64,000 bases of DNA from Akkermansia muciniphila (GCA_945879075.1 CAMCUY010000006.1:1-64000), one strand, 5' to 3'. Counted from the stretch's first letter, positions 29,485-38,427 are shown. Made by a program: numbers and translations. The notes: a model not told the origin generated them from the letters alone.

Positions 29485-30183
29485 TTAGAAAACCTTCGGC
29501 ATGCCTTGTTGGCCCATCGGCTCGCGGGGGTCGAGAACGAGGCGGTCGTTCTCAATGGTGATGCGGGCCATCTCGCGGAACGCGAGCTCGATTTCCTCGG
29601 GAAACGCCGCGGCGAGCTTCTCATAAGCAGGCATGACTAACAGCAGGAATCCCTGCGGCACCACGAGTTGGCCGAAGCGTCCGCCCCGCGGCGGGTTGGG
29701 GAAATCTTGGTGATAGGGCCCGCCGTGCATTTGGATCTCGGTGATGGTGCCTTTCCCACCTTCCATCCGGGCGACTTGCAGATACATCGAGACCGTGAAC
29801 GGCTTCCCGAGGAAATCGCGCTCCATCACCACTTCGGCGCGGCCGTCTTCGAGGCGCACCCAGACGCGATTGAGGGTGACTTTTCCCTTCAGAAACCCGC
29901 CCTGCCTAGCCACCAGCGTGCGGGCGAGCCACTGGTTGATTTCCGCTTCCGTGAGGGTGACGGGATAGCCGCGGTCGATCGCGTTTTTCAAAACGGCCTT
30001 CATATCCCGCTCGGTTCCGGGCTTGGCCGCTGCCGGGCCGTAGCCGCCGAGATCGGTCAAATCCTGGGGCTGGACGAGGCAAAACACCGCCGCGCCGAGG
30101 CCGATGCAGGGCACCAGCAGGATCAGGAAAAGCAGCTTGGAGAGACATCCACCGCCGGATTTGGACTTTTGGGATTCGGCCAT
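29485..30183 (-). CDS. Single-pass membrane protein of unknown function
   Basis: This 232-residue protein starts at 30183. A short polar N-terminus precedes one membrane helix (about residues 14-36, LLFLILLVPCIGLGAAVFCLV). The rest is extracytoplasmic and beta-rich, with LTEAEINQWLARTLVAR and VTLNRVWVRLEDGRAEVVME. This resembles LolA- or lipid-binding-like envelope proteins only loosely, and no family is assigned. It lies between the FmdB gene (55 bp) and the gene at 28102 (6 bp) on the same strand. Confidence 0.6.
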   Translation of the reverse strand: MAESQKSKSGGGCLSKLLFLILLVPCIGLGAAVFCLVQPQDLTDLGGYGPAAAKPGTERDMKAVLKNAIDRGYPVTLTEAEINQWLARTLVARQGGFLKGKVTLNRVWVRLEDGRAEVVMERDFLGKPFTVSMYLQVARMEGGKGTITEIQMHGGPYHQDFPNPPRGGRFGQLVVPQGFLLLVMPAYEKLAAAFPEEIELAFREMARITIENDRLVLDPREPMGQQGMPKVF

Positions 30184-30238
30184 CGACTGGGTGCTTAGCA
30201 CGGCCCGGGCGACTTGCAAAGCCTCCCTTCGCAAGGCA

Positions 30239-30514
30239 TCATTCCGCGGACTTCGGCGCGGCGGCGGGTGCGGCCGGCGGTGGCGCGCTCGCCGCCCCGT
30301 CCGCCTTGGCTCCCGCCTGGTAGGACGAGGAGCGGTAGTCGGTCTGGTAAAATCCCGCGCCTTTGAAAATGATGCCGCCGCCGGTGCCGAGCAGGCGTTT
30401 CACCTTGCCGTCGCAGCCGGGCTGCGGGCAGTCGGTGAGTTTCGCGTCGTTCATGCTTTGAAAGATCTCGAAGCGCTTCCCGCATTTTTCACATTCGTAA
30501 TCGTAGTTTGGCAT
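30239..30514 (-). CDS. FmdB-type zinc-ribbon protein
   Basis: This 91-residue protein starts at 30514 with MPNYDYECEKCGKRFEIFQS, the FmdB/CxxC_CXXC_SSSS signature. The second cysteine pair is in DCPQPGCDGKVKRLLG, and the aromatic block GGGIIFKGAGFYQTDYRSSS is also typical. The C-terminal tail is Ala/Pro-rich. FmdB-like proteins are putative regulators of unclear target. The extension to 30628 is not protein-like. Confidence 0.88.
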   Translation of the reverse strand: MPNYDYECEKCGKRFEIFQSMNDAKLTDCPQPGCDGKVKRLLGTGGGIIFKGAGFYQTDYRSSSYQAGAKADGAASAPPPAAPAAAPKSAE

Positions 30515-30621
30515 GGTCCTGGGCGCGTCTTGTAACACGTTCCGCCTGCCGCGCAACCCCGGCGTGGATTGCGGAAGGATTTCGCGTGCCGTGGGCGGTC
30601 CGATCTGGTTGAGTCGCCGCC

Positions 30622-31575
30622 ATGCCATCCCGCGTCAAAACCGTCGCCTCGATCTCCGTCGAGAAATTCTTCGATGCCCACACCGCCGCGCTCGGACTGA
30701 CGCTGCATGGCGAGCGCGTCGGCTTCGACCGCCTGATTAGCGAGCCGGCGATGAACCGCCCGGGCCTCGCGCTCGCGGGATTCTTCTCCTACTTCGCCAA
30801 AAAACGCGTTCAAGTGCTCGGCAATTCCGAGCTCTCGTATTTGAAAAAACTCCCCGAGTCGATGCGCGTGGACCGCTTCCGCCGGATGTGCGACCGCGAC
30901 ATCCCGTGCATCGTCGTCGCCCGCGGCTCCATGCTGGAGGCCAACCTCGCGGCCGTGGCCAAGGAACACGGCATCCCGGTCCTCGGCACCTCCCAGGTCA
31001 CCATGAATTTCGTCAACGCGGCCACCATCCGCCTCGAACATGATTTCGCCCCCAGCGTCACCCTCCACGGCTGCATGGTGGACATGCGCGGCGTCGGCGT
31101 CCTCATCATCGGCAAGAGCGGCTCGGGGAAATCCGAAACCGCCATCGGCCTGCTAGAACGCGGAGCTTCGCTCGTCGCCGACGACATGGTCCGCATCAAA
31201 TACGTCGGCGGCGAACTGGTGGCCACCTCGCCGGACCTCTCCCGCGGCTACATGGAGATCCGCGGCATCGGCATCATCAACGTCGCCAACCTCTACGGCC
31301 TCGCCTCGATCCGCCCGGACAAGCGGCTCGACCTCGTCGTCACGCTCAAGCCGCAGGCCGACCTCAACGAGGTGGACCGCGTCGGGCTCCAACAGAAAAC
31401 CTACGAGATCCTCGGCCAGCAGGTCGTCCACGTGGAAATCCCCGTCGGTCCCGGCCGCGACACCGCCCGCATGGTCACCATCGCCGCGCTCGACCAGCAG
31501 CTCCGCCGCCTCGGCTACAACATGGCCGACGAGTTCAACCAGAAACTGCTCGACCACATGTCCGGCGACAAGTGA
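30622..31575 (+). CDS. hprK: HPr kinase/phosphorylase
   Basis: This 317-residue protein phosphorylates and dephosphorylates the seryl residue of HPr. The N-terminal MurF-like domain (about 1-130) is followed by the kinase domain, with the P-loop GKSGSGKS at 164-171, the preceding catalytic His in TLHGCMVD, and the C-terminal signature [17 protein letters not shown]. The start gives [18 protein letters not shown], typical of the family. No PTS genes are visible, so it may act in a regulatory HPr system unrelated to sugar uptake. It is divergent from the FmdB gene, and its end overlaps the upstream region of the esterase. Confidence 0.94.
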   Translation: MPSRVKTVASISVEKFFDAHTAALGLTLHGERVGFDRLISEPAMNRPGLALAGFFSYFAKKRVQVLGNSELSYLKKLPESMRVDRFRRMCDRDIPCIVVARGSMLEANLAAVAKEHGIPVLGTSQVTMNFVNAATIRLEHDFAPSVTLHGCMVDMRGVGVLIIGKSGSGKSETAIGLLERGASLVADDMVRIKYVGGELVATSPDLSRGYMEIRGIGIINVANLYGLASIRPDKRLDLVVTLKPQADLNEVDRVGLQQKTYEILGQQVVHVEIPVGPGRDTARMVTIAALDQQLRRLGYNMADEFNQKLLDHMSGDK

Positions 31576-31601
31576 CCGATCCGGAAAAAGCCTTTCACAC
31601 C

Positions 31602-32477
31602 ATGAGGATTCTGACGATTTTTCTAACATTAACCATCGCCGCCGCAACCCTCCATGCCGCGCCTCTCGCTCCCCTGCCCCTCTGGCCGGCAGGCGCACCC
31701 GGTGCGCTGGGCGACAAGGACGACGACAAGCCGACCCTCACCGCCTTTCTTCCCGCCCCCGAAAAAGCGACCGGTGCCGCCATCGTGGTCTGTCCCGGCG
31801 GCGGTTATGGCGGACTCGCGCCGCATGAAGGAGCAGGCTATGCCGGGTGGCTCGCGGAGCATGGCATCGCCGGCATTGTCTTGAAATACCGCCTCGGCTC
31901 CAAAGGCTACCGCCACCCCGCGATGCTCAACGACGCGGCGCGCGCCATGCGCCTCACCCGCTCCCAAGCGGCCGCGTGGAAGATCGACACGAAACGGGTG
32001 GGCATCATGGGCTCCAGCGCCGGCGGACATCTCGCCTCCACGCTGCTCACCCACTCCGATGCCGGAAAAGCCGACGCCACCGATCCCGTCGAGCGCCGCA
32101 GCTCGCGCCCCGATCTCGGGATTCTTTGTTACGCCGTCATCTCGATGGGGCCTAACACGCACAACGGCTCCAGGAAAAACCTGCTGGGCGAAAATCCGCC
32201 GCCGGAACTCGTCGAGCGGCTCTCCAATGAAAAGCAGGTCACCCGGGAAACTCCCCCCTGTTTCATCTGGCACACCTGGGAGGACAGCGCGGTGAAGGTG
32301 GAAAACTCGCTCGATTTCGCCGCCGCGCTGCGCAAGAACAACGTGCCCTTCGACCTGCACATCTATCAAAATGGCGGCCACGGCATGGGACTCGGCGGCG
32401 GCCGCGCCGGCGGCGAGCGGCATCCCTGGGCGGCGGACTGCCTGTTCTGGCTGAAAGCCCAGGGCTTCGCGAAATAA
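31602..32477 (+). CDS. Secreted alpha/beta hydrolase, acetyl-xylan-esterase-like
   Basis: This protein of 291 residues starts at 31602 with a signal peptide ([13 protein letters not shown]). The oxyanion segment [16 protein letters not shown] and the nucleophile elbow [14 protein letters not shown] mark it as an esterase/lipase of the BD-FAE/Axe-like group. The catalytic Asp is probably in [10 protein letters not shown] and the His in [12 protein letters not shown]. It probably deacetylates plant or algal polysaccharides, in keeping with the saccharolytic PVC setting. It follows hprK by 26 bp on the same strand. Confidence 0.88.
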   Translation: MRILTIFLTLTIAAATLHAAPLAPLPLWPAGAPGALGDKDDDKPTLTAFLPAPEKATGAAIVVCPGGGYGGLAPHEGAGYAGWLAEHGIAGIVLKYRLGSKGYRHPAMLNDAARAMRLTRSQAAAWKIDTKRVGIMGSSAGGHLASTLLTHSDAGKADATDPVERRSSRPDLGILCYAVISMGPNTHNGSRKNLLGENPPPELVERLSNEKQVTRETPPCFIWHTWEDSAVKVENSLDFAAALRKNNVPFDLHIYQNGGHGMGLGGGRAGGERHPWAADCLFWLKAQGFAK

Positions 32478-32623
32478 TGGCGGGCGCGGAGAATGTGTTC
32501 CGGCGGTCTCAGCCGGGAGCAGCGCCAAATGATTGGGTTGCGGGAATCGCTCCGCCGTGAGTGCCCGCACGTCGCCAGCAAGTTCAGCGTTTATTCCTTC
32601 CTGATTTCCATTACGCTCCCGCC

Positions 32624-33280
32624 ATGTCCTTGCTTGAACGCTTTCTCGACCTCTCCACCGTCTCGCTGAAAATCTGCGGCGTCACCACCCGCGACGACGC
32701 GGACCGCTTGGTCTCGCTCGGTGTGGATGCGCTCGGTGTGAACTTCTGGCCGCGCTCAAAACGATTTCTAGCGCCGGAAGACGCCGGGTGGCTGCAGGAT
32801 CTCGCCGGGAAGATCCTGCGCGTCGGCGTGTTTGTGAACGAGCCCGCCGAACTGCCACTGCGGTTAGTGCGCGAGGGTTATCTGGACGCGGTGCAGCTCC
32901 ATGGCGACGAGACTCCCGTAGACGCCGCACCATTTCGCGACGCGGGCATTCCCTTCATCAAGGCGATCGGCGTGAAGACCCGCGCGGACCTGCAACGCGC
33001 GACCGACTACGGCGCGGCGGCCATCCTCCTCGACGCGCACGCGCCGGGCATCTACGGCGGCACCGGCGAGGTATTCGATTGGGAGGTGGCGTCGGATTTC
33101 CGCAGGCTGCATCCGCAGCTCCCTATCATTCTGGCGGGTGGCATCGTCCCGGAAAACGCCGGGCTCGCCACGATGAGCGTGCAACCCGCCGCACTCGACA
33201 TCGCATCAGGCGCGGAGATTTCGCCCGGCATCAAAGACTTTCAAAAAGTCGCGGCATTCCTTACCGCCTTGCACCGCTGA
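32624..33280 (+). CDS. trpF: Phosphoribosylanthranilate isomerase
   Basis: This 218-residue TIM-barrel enzyme of tryptophan synthesis has a start at 32624 (MSLLERFLDL), so that the catalytic segment SLKICGVTTRDDA lies close to the N-terminus. Later motifs are LGVNFWPRSKR, GVFVN, AVQLHGDE, ILLDAHAPGIYGGTGEVFDW with the catalytic Asp, ILAGGIVPENAG, and ALDIASGAEISPGIKD. No other trp genes are adjacent; the next gene is tatD, 5 bp downstream. Confidence 0.95.
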   Translation: MSLLERFLDLSTVSLKICGVTTRDDADRLVSLGVDALGVNFWPRSKRFLAPEDAGWLQDLAGKILRVGVFVNEPAELPLRLVREGYLDAVQLHGDETPVDAAPFRDAGIPFIKAIGVKTRADLQRATDYGAAAILLDAHAPGIYGGTGEVFDWEVASDFRRLHPQLPIILAGGIVPENAGLATMSVQPAALDIASGAEISPGIKDFQKVAAFLTALHR

Positions 33281-33285
33281 TTTCC

Positions 33286-34098
33286 ATGCTCACCGATTCC
33301 CACTGCCATCTCGCCTCCCATCGTTTCGAACCGGCTGAAATCCCCGGCCTTCTCGAACGCGCGCGCGCCGCGGGCGTAAGCCGCCTGGTGACTCTCGCGA
33401 CCGGCCTTGAGAATGTGCAGGCCAACCTCGATCTGGCGGAAAATCCGGCGGTTCACGCCTGCGTCGGCATTCATCCGTGCGACGTCCATCACGCGCCAAA
33501 CGATGCGGTCGCCCGCCTCTCCGCATTCACCGGCGATCCGCGCGTCTGCGCCATCGGCGAGACCGGCCTGGATTACTATCACCCCGCCCCGGAAGGCTGG
33601 GACGAGCAATCGTTCCGCGACCGGCAGCGCGATTTCCTGCGCCGGCATTTCCAACTCGCGGCGGCCGCGCGCCTCAACGTGGTCATCCACACCCGCGATC
33701 AAACCGGGCACGCGTCGTTTGAGGACGCGCTGGCGATCTATCAGGATTTCCACCCCTCGGTCCGCGCCGTGTTCCATTGTTTCATCGGCCCGTGGGAAAA
33801 CGCGCGGCGCGTGCTCGATCTCGGCGGGCTCGTCTCCTTCGGCGGTGTCGCCACCTTCAAGACCGCCCATCAAGTCCGCGAGACCGCCGGCCAATGCCCT
33901 GCGGGATCATTCATGGTCGAGACCGACGCGCCCTACCTCGCGCCCGAACCGCACCGGGGAAAGCGCAACGAACCGGCATTCGTCCGCGAAACCGCGGAGC
34001 GTCTGGCAGAGTTGCGCGGCGAATCGCTCGAAGCATTGGCGCTCCACACCGACAAGACCGTCCGCGCGTTTTTCCGGCTTCGCCCGGATTCCATTTGA
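33286..34098 (+). CDS. tatD: TatD-family metal-dependent DNase
   Basis: This protein of 270 residues starts at 33286 with MLTDSHCHLASHRF. Metal ligands are in DSHCHL, GETGLDYYH, VVIHTRD, VFHCF and VETDAPYLAPEPHRGKRNEP, the complete TatD set. TatD proteins are 3'-5' exonucleases and D-aminoacyl-tRNA deacylase-like hydrolases. Spacing of 5 bp from trpF indicates an operon. A longer upstream frame through trpF is a shadow. Confidence 0.94.
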   Translation: MLTDSHCHLASHRFEPAEIPGLLERARAAGVSRLVTLATGLENVQANLDLAENPAVHACVGIHPCDVHHAPNDAVARLSAFTGDPRVCAIGETGLDYYHPAPEGWDEQSFRDRQRDFLRRHFQLAAAARLNVVIHTRDQTGHASFEDALAIYQDFHPSVRAVFHCFIGPWENARRVLDLGGLVSFGGVATFKTAHQVRETAGQCPAGSFMVETDAPYLAPEPHRGKRNEPAFVRETAERLAELRGESLEALALHTDKTVRAFFRLRPDSI

Positions 34099-34190
34099 AT
34101 AAAAAATCCCGCTCGCGACGTTTCATGCCTGACGTTGGCGTGCCAACTTCCGCTCTTCACAACCCGACTCCAACCCGCTACATCCACACC

Positions 34191-34604
34191 ATGACTCCGA
34201 TCCGCATCCTCGCCCCATCGCTCCTCACATTCGTCTTCGCATCCTGCGCCGCGCCAAAAGCCGACACTTACGACACCGCCAACCCCTACGGCACCGCGGA
34301 CGCAGGCCAGGTCAACGCGCCAATTACCGAACCCGCCAACCCGGTGTATGACACTCCGGCGGCTTACGAGGACAGCTCCACCACCGCAGCCGCTCCCGCC
34401 GCCGAACCTAACATTCCAGCGGCGCCTGCTCCCAGGGCTCCCTCCAACGGCGCAGCCATCATCCACACCGTCGTCGCCGGTGACACGCTCTCCGGTATCA
34501 GTTCGAAATACAAAGTCCCCGCCGCCACCATCAAACAAGCCAACGGCATGACGAAAGACACTGTCGTGCTCGGCCGTAAAATGGTCATTCCTCCCGTCCG
34601 CTGA
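34191..34604 (+). CDS. LysM-domain lipoprotein
   Basis: This 137-residue protein has a lipoprotein-like signal (APSLLTFVFASC, Cys19). A proline/alanine-rich linker with repeated NPYGT/NPVYDT-like segments (about 20-90) is followed by one LysM domain (about 92-136; HTVVAGDTLSGISSKYKVP). It should bind peptidoglycan from the outer membrane or periplasm. A hairpin terminator follows the stop. Confidence 0.88.
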   Translation: MTPIRILAPSLLTFVFASCAAPKADTYDTANPYGTADAGQVNAPITEPANPVYDTPAAYEDSSTTAAAPAAEPNIPAAPAPRAPSNGAAIIHTVVAGDTLSGISSKYKVPAATIKQANGMTKDTVVLGRKMVIPPVR

Positions 34605-34616
34605 TTCATTCAACCC

Positions 34617-34658
34617 GCCGCCGGGAGACTCCACTCTTCCGGGGGCTTTCTTTTTTTC
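34617..34658 (+). terminator. Terminator after the LysM gene
   Basis: The stem CCGGGAGA / TCTTCCGG (one G-T pair, 6-nt loop, 34621-34642) is followed by TTTCTTTTTTTC, directly upstream of the next gene. Confidence 0.7.
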
Positions 34659-34663
34659 GCACC

Positions 34664-35596
34664 ATGCGCCTTCCAGCAGCCTGCCTCTCGTTGTTCGCGG
34701 TCATCGCGGCCGCCGCCGGAACCCCTCGGGAAGACGCGCTTGATAATCTCCTCTCCGAGCGAGATTCGAATCAGGCCTTCGCGGCCGTCATTGAGACGGC
34801 GAGGAAAGCCGGCGTCTCCGAACAGGCCGTTCTTGAAGCACGCTTCCTCTATCACATCGACCGCCGCGAGGACGACGCCATCGCCGCGATGCTTCCCGAG
34901 TTCCTCAAACAGCGCGAGGTTTTCAAGATCGAGGACTCGGCGATTTTCGGCGTGAAGGAAGACTGGCTCGCCGTGGTCGAATACGTCCAAGCCATCGCGT
35001 CGCTCAAGAAAGGCGACAAGGACGGTTTCAAATCCCACATCACCGAAGCGTTCTGGCTGAGCCCGCGCCAGGCCTCCGCCTTCGCTCCGCACATCGACCG
35101 CATGCGGCTTGAGGAAGCCATGCAAGCGGTGAGGATCGATTTTGAAACCAAGCTCATCGCGCTCGCAGGAGGAGATGCCGTCGCGCTCAAGAGCCTGATG
35201 GTGGATAGGAAGGCCATGATTCTCCACTTCTGGTCGCCCGCCAGCAAAGAATGCGAAGCCAGCCTGCCGGACTTCGCCATCACCGCGAAAGCCCTCGGGG
35301 AAAAGGGCGTCGCGATGCTTTCCCTGCTTCCCGAAGACTCACCGGAAGTTCTAACAATCGGCCGCGGGATGATCCGCCAGCTGGGCGGGAATCCGCCGGG
35401 AGCCTGGCTCATCGATCAAAAGGAAAGTCCGCTGGCCCGCGAGCTCCGCGTGCAGACGCTGCCGGTCTTCGTCCTTGTTTCTAACGAAGGACGCGTCCTC
35501 TTCAACGGCGATCCCGCGGACGACGGCTTGTGGGACGCGCTGAAGAAAATCGATCCGCAAATCATCCGCCCGGATGCGGGTGCTGCCGCGGAGTGA
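34664..35596 (+). CDS. Secreted protein with thioredoxin-like domain lacking the CxxC motif
   Basis: This 310-residue protein has a signal peptide (LSLFAVIAAAAGT). Residues about 25-165 are helical (TPR-like, unassigned). Residues about 170-300 follow a thioredoxin/TlpA-like pattern (AMILHFWSPASKECEASLPD; TLPVFVLVSNEGRVLFNGDP). The position of the redox CxxC is occupied by SPASKEC, leaving one Cys, so ordinary disulfide exchange is unlikely. The start is only 5 bp after the T tract of the preceding terminator. Confidence 0.7.
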   Translation: MRLPAACLSLFAVIAAAAGTPREDALDNLLSERDSNQAFAAVIETARKAGVSEQAVLEARFLYHIDRREDDAIAAMLPEFLKQREVFKIEDSAIFGVKEDWLAVVEYVQAIASLKKGDKDGFKSHITEAFWLSPRQASAFAPHIDRMRLEEAMQAVRIDFETKLIALAGGDAVALKSLMVDRKAMILHFWSPASKECEASLPDFAITAKALGEKGVAMLSLLPEDSPEVLTIGRGMIRQLGGNPPGAWLIDQKESPLARELRVQTLPVFVLVSNEGRVLFNGDPADDGLWDALKKIDPQIIRPDAGAAAE

Positions 35597-35736
35597 CGGC
35601 GACTCCGAGCTACGCCTTCCGCAGTAACAGAAACACCGTCCGGAAAAATATTTAAGATTTCTTGAAATTCGGCACGTTTCAACTTGACGGATATTCAAAC
35701 TACTATTTTCATCGTCGTCAGCGAAGAGACTTTCTT

Positions 35737-36519
35737 ATGGCGCGGCCAACCCATCCATCCAATCTCGAACTTCAAGCCCTATCCGTTTTGTGGCATGAAG
35801 GACCATCGACGGTGGCGGCGGTCCACGAGACTCTTCCCGATAGAAAAGACCGGGCCTACACCACCGTGCTTTCCGTGATGCAAAGTCTCGAGCGCAAGAA
35901 CCTGGTGAAACGTGCGCTGATCGGCAGGGCGCATGTTTACGCGGCTGCCTACTCGCAGGAAGTGATCGTGCAGCGCGCGACCCACGACTTCCTAACCAAC
36001 GCTTTTGGAGGACGCCTCGGTGAGGCGCTCCTCGCTATCCTCTCCGCCGGCACATTAACGCCGGAAGAGAAAACAAACATCGAACGCGAACTCCAACGAC
36101 ACAAAACTATGGCTGCAAAAAAAGCACCGAAGAAAGTTGCCAAAAAGGCACCCGCAAAGAAGGCCGTGAAAAAAGCTGCAACCAAAGCCCCGGCCAAAAA
36201 GGCCCCGGCCAAGAAAGCAGCTAAAAAAGCGGTGAAAAAAGCCCCCGCCAAAAAGGCTCCTGCTAAAAAGGCAGCCAAAAAGGCGGTGAAGAAAGTCGCG
36301 AAAAGCGCCAAGAAAGCCGCCAAGAAAGCGGTGAAGAAGACGGTCGCCAAGAAAGCCGCCCCTGCAAAGAAGGCTGCTGCCAAGAAAGCCGCTCCTGCGA
36401 AAAAGGCTGCTCCTGCGAAGAAAGCCGCTGCCAAGAAGGCAGCTCCTGCGAAGAAAGTTGCCAAGAAAGCCGCCAAGAAAGCCGCCAAGAAAGCCGCCAA
36501 GAAGGCCGCTAAGAAATAA
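35737..36519 (+). CDS. BlaI/MecI-type repressor fused to a histone H1-like lysine-rich tail
   Basis: This 260-residue protein starts at 35737 (MARPTHPSNLELQALSVLWH). Residues 1-123 are a complete BlaI/MecI/CopY winged-helix domain: AYTTVLSVMQSLERKNLVKR is the recognition region and LTPEEKTNIERELQRHK the usual C-terminal end. From residue 125 the sequence changes abruptly to a 136-residue Lys/Ala/Pro tail built of AAKKA, PAKKA and VKKA units, like bacterial H1-like proteins (AlgP, Hc1). The junction Met125 (36109) opens MAAKKAPKKVAKKAPAKKA, which looks like the natural start of a free H1-like protein, so a second product from an internal start is possible. No BlaR1-type sensor is adjacent. Confidence 0.88.
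   Translation: MARPTHPSNLELQALSVLWHEGPSTVAAVHETLPDRKDRAYTTVLSVMQSLERKNLVKRALIGRAHVYAAAYSQEVIVQRATHDFLTNAFGGRLGEALLAILSAGTLTPEEKTNIERELQRHKTMAAKKAPKKVAKKAPAKKAVKKAATKAPAKKAPAKKAAKKAVKKAPAKKAPAKKAAKKAVKKVAKSAKKAAKKAVKKTVAKKAAPAKKAAAKKAAPAKKAAPAKKAAAKKAAPAKKVAKKAAKKAAKKAAKKAAKK
36109..36519 (+). repeat. Lysine-rich low-complexity repeat region
   Basis: The DNA is a run of degenerate units of the AAGAAAGCCGCC/GCCCCGGCCAAG type encoding AAKKA and PAKKA. It is a protein-coding repeat, prone to slippage and unit copy-number change, not a CRISPR array. Confidence 0.85.
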
Positions 36520-36599
36520 TTAAAACCCTCGGAGTGGGCTTCGGACGTCGCGCTTGAGAGCCGGCCGCCTGTCTGCCCGCCATCCGGAGGGTTATCAAC

Positions 36600-36633
36600 G
36601 GCGGGAGATCCTCGGATCTCCCGCCTCTTTTTT
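36600..36633 (+). terminator. Terminator after the BlaI-histone fusion gene
   Basis: A perfect 12-bp stem GGCGGGAGATCC / GGATCTCCCGCC with a 2-nt loop (36600-36625) is followed by TCTTTTTTT, 80 bp after the stop codon and before tRNA-Val. Confidence 0.9.
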
Positions 36634-36704
36634 AGCCAAAAAAGGGGTTGCATCCGGAGGCGGGCCCGTCCTAGCTTCGCCCGCCCTTAGCGGGCGTCAC
36701 CTTT

Positions 36705-36779
36705 GCGCGGTTAGCTCAGTGGTAGAGCACCTCCCTGACACGGAGGGGGTCACTGGTTCGAACCCAGTATCGCGCACCA
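36705..36779 (+). tRNA. tRNA-Val (anticodon GAC)
   Basis: A 75-nt cloverleaf: acceptor GCGCGGT pairs with ATCGCGC, D-stem GCTC/GAGC, anticodon stem CCTCC/GGAGG with loop CTGACAC (anticodon GAC), T-arm ACTGG-TTCGAAC-CCAGT, and an encoded CCA end. Confidence 0.96.
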
Positions 36780-36818
36780 TCCTTTTCTCCAAGACTAACG
36801 ATCCCATTGATTCCTGCG

Positions 36819-37661
36819 ATGAACGCAGTGCCGCCAGCACCTGACGAGCTGAGTGCTCTTCTTAGGTTGCTTGATGACGATACTCCCACAGTCCGCGAGC
36901 GCGTGGCCCAGAGGTTCGCCCTTTGCAGTGGAGATCTCAGCGAGTGGCTGGCGACCCAATCGCGCTCGTTGAGCAAACAGGAAAAATCCCTGCTCTCGGA
37001 AATGCTGGCAGTTCCCCGCCGCGAGGCTCTCTCGCGGGACTGGATCGCGCCATCCGGAGGCGCCGCCGCCCTGCAGGAGGACTGGGAATCCTTCGAAGCA
37101 CTGCTCCGGATTCTATCAGACTTCATTCACGACGGCATCTCGCTTCGCCAGCCGCTTTCCGACGCGCTCGACCTTCTCGCGGAAGAAGCCGCGGCCGAGG
37201 GGGTCTCCACCGCCAACGAGCTGCGCTCCTTCCTCTTCGATGGCACCCGCCTGAAAGGAAACCAGGCCGACTACTACGACCCACGGAACTCCGACCTCGC
37301 CTGGTCCATCGCGGAAGGATGGTCAAACCCGATAGGGCTCTGCCTTATCTACATGCTCGTCGGTCGCCGGCTCAATCTCGAAATCGAAGGGGTCAATTTC
37401 CCTGGCCATTTCATGTGCCGCATCTTCGAGGACGGGTATCCGGTCGTCATCGACTGCTTCGATAGCGGCCAGCTGCATCTCGAGTCCACGCTATTGGAAA
37501 GCCCGGACCTCACGCGCCCGCAGCGGAACCTGATCCGAGAGTCCGTCGATCCCGGACGCATCCTGCTCCGCCTGCTCAACAACCTCCACGTGGCTTTTGA
37601 AAAAGCCGGCAGGGGCGAGGACGCGCAGCTGGTCAAAGACCTGCTTGCGACCTTGCAGTGA
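36819..37661 (+). CDS. SirB1/transglutaminase-like family protein
   Basis: This protein of 280 residues starts at 36819 (MNAVPPAPDELSALLRLLDD). An N-terminal helical segment, possibly HEAT-like (DDDTPTVRERVAQRFALC), precedes a SirB1-type domain (about 95-270) with the conserved run NPIGLCLIYMLVGRRLNLEI and GVNFPGHFMCRI. In true transglutaminase-fold enzymes the Cys and His lie in these blocks (GLCLI and GHFM); both are kept. Family function is poorly defined. It begins 40 bp after tRNA-Val. Confidence 0.82.
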   Translation: MNAVPPAPDELSALLRLLDDDTPTVRERVAQRFALCSGDLSEWLATQSRSLSKQEKSLLSEMLAVPRREALSRDWIAPSGGAAALQEDWESFEALLRILSDFIHDGISLRQPLSDALDLLAEEAAAEGVSTANELRSFLFDGTRLKGNQADYYDPRNSDLAWSIAEGWSNPIGLCLIYMLVGRRLNLEIEGVNFPGHFMCRIFEDGYPVVIDCFDSGQLHLESTLLESPDLTRPQRNLIRESVDPGRILLRLLNNLHVAFEKAGRGEDAQLVKDLLATLQ

Positions 37662-37703
37662 GACAAGAGGGATGGACGAGACGTCCGCACTCCTTATGGG
37701 AGT

Positions 37704-38420
37704 CTACCAGACACCCAGCGCGATCAGTTGGCGTTCCGCCGCCTCGGCCCAGCCTCGGTTCGCCGCCGGTGATGCGGGTGATGGATGCAGGACACGCCCG
37801 ACAGTCGCATCGCTTCCAACAGCCTCGGCGGCGCGTTTCAACCGTTCCTCGGCGAATCCTCCGACCCCGACCAGCCAGGAGGGCTTGAGCAGCGCGATGA
37901 CTTCCTGCAGGTGTTTCTGACATGCCGCCTCCACCGGAGCCATCTCCGCGGCGGGCAGCTTGTCAGGCGTTAGGTTCGCGCCGCTGGCGCTCATCCAGAC
38001 GAGCGGGCAGTAATTGAGCACGAAGTGGTCTTTGAAAAAGTCCCCGGCGTTTTCAAACCGCTCCGCAAAAAACCCCCACAAGCGCCGGCCGCTCACCTCC
38101 GAGCGTTTGCATTCGAATCCCTCGATCAAGCGCTTCGGATGTTCCGGCTCGGGCTTGCCGATCGGCGCTTGAATCCCCATCCAATCCCGCACCGCGGCCA
38201 CCTCCCCGAACGGCACGCCGGTCTGTGCCATCCCGAACGGGCCGGGGTTCATGCCGAGAAACACGACGCGCTTCCCGCCCTTGCCGAAGCGCTCCAGATA
38301 CTGCCGGTGCGCCTGCCACGTGTAGTCCAAGGTCCGGTAAACACAAGCCACCGGCGGCGAGAACCCGAGATCCCGCAGCCCGGCTGCCAGACGTTCCGTG
38401 GATGCGACCAGCTCGTTCAT
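37704..38420 (-). CDS. SMUG1-type uracil-DNA glycosylase
   Basis: This protein of 238 residues starts at 38420 (MNELVASTERLAAGLRDLGF). Motif 1 is FLGMNPGPFGMAQTGVPFG (about 55-73) and motif 2 is the HPSPASPAANRGW block (about 212-224), both diagnostic for the SMUG1/family 3 uracil-DNA glycosylases. The NYCPLVWMSASGANLTPDKL segment is also typical. It should excise uracil and oxidised pyrimidines. It is followed by 42 bp of convergent space to the SirB1 gene; ctaB lies 7 bp upstream on the same strand. Confidence 0.92.
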   Translation of the reverse strand: MNELVASTERLAAGLRDLGFSPPVACVYRTLDYTWQAHRQYLERFGKGGKRVVFLGMNPGPFGMAQTGVPFGEVAAVRDWMGIQAPIGKPEPEHPKRLIEGFECKRSEVSGRRLWGFFAERFENAGDFFKDHFVLNYCPLVWMSASGANLTPDKLPAAEMAPVEAACQKHLQEVIALLKPSWLVGVGGFAEERLKRAAEAVGSDATVGRVLHPSPASPAANRGWAEAAERQLIALGVW

Positions 38421-38427
38421 GGCTCTC

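Noticed and set aside
30622-31575. HprK as evidence of a nearby PTS sugar system
   Set aside because: No EI, HPr or EII genes are visible; HprK occurs in many PTS-poor Gram-negative bacteria.
36109-36519. Short-unit tandem repeats considered as a CRISPR array or minisatellite
   Set aside because: Units are codon-phased and encode AAKKA/PAKKA repeats within one reading frame; there are no conserved direct repeats with unique spacers.
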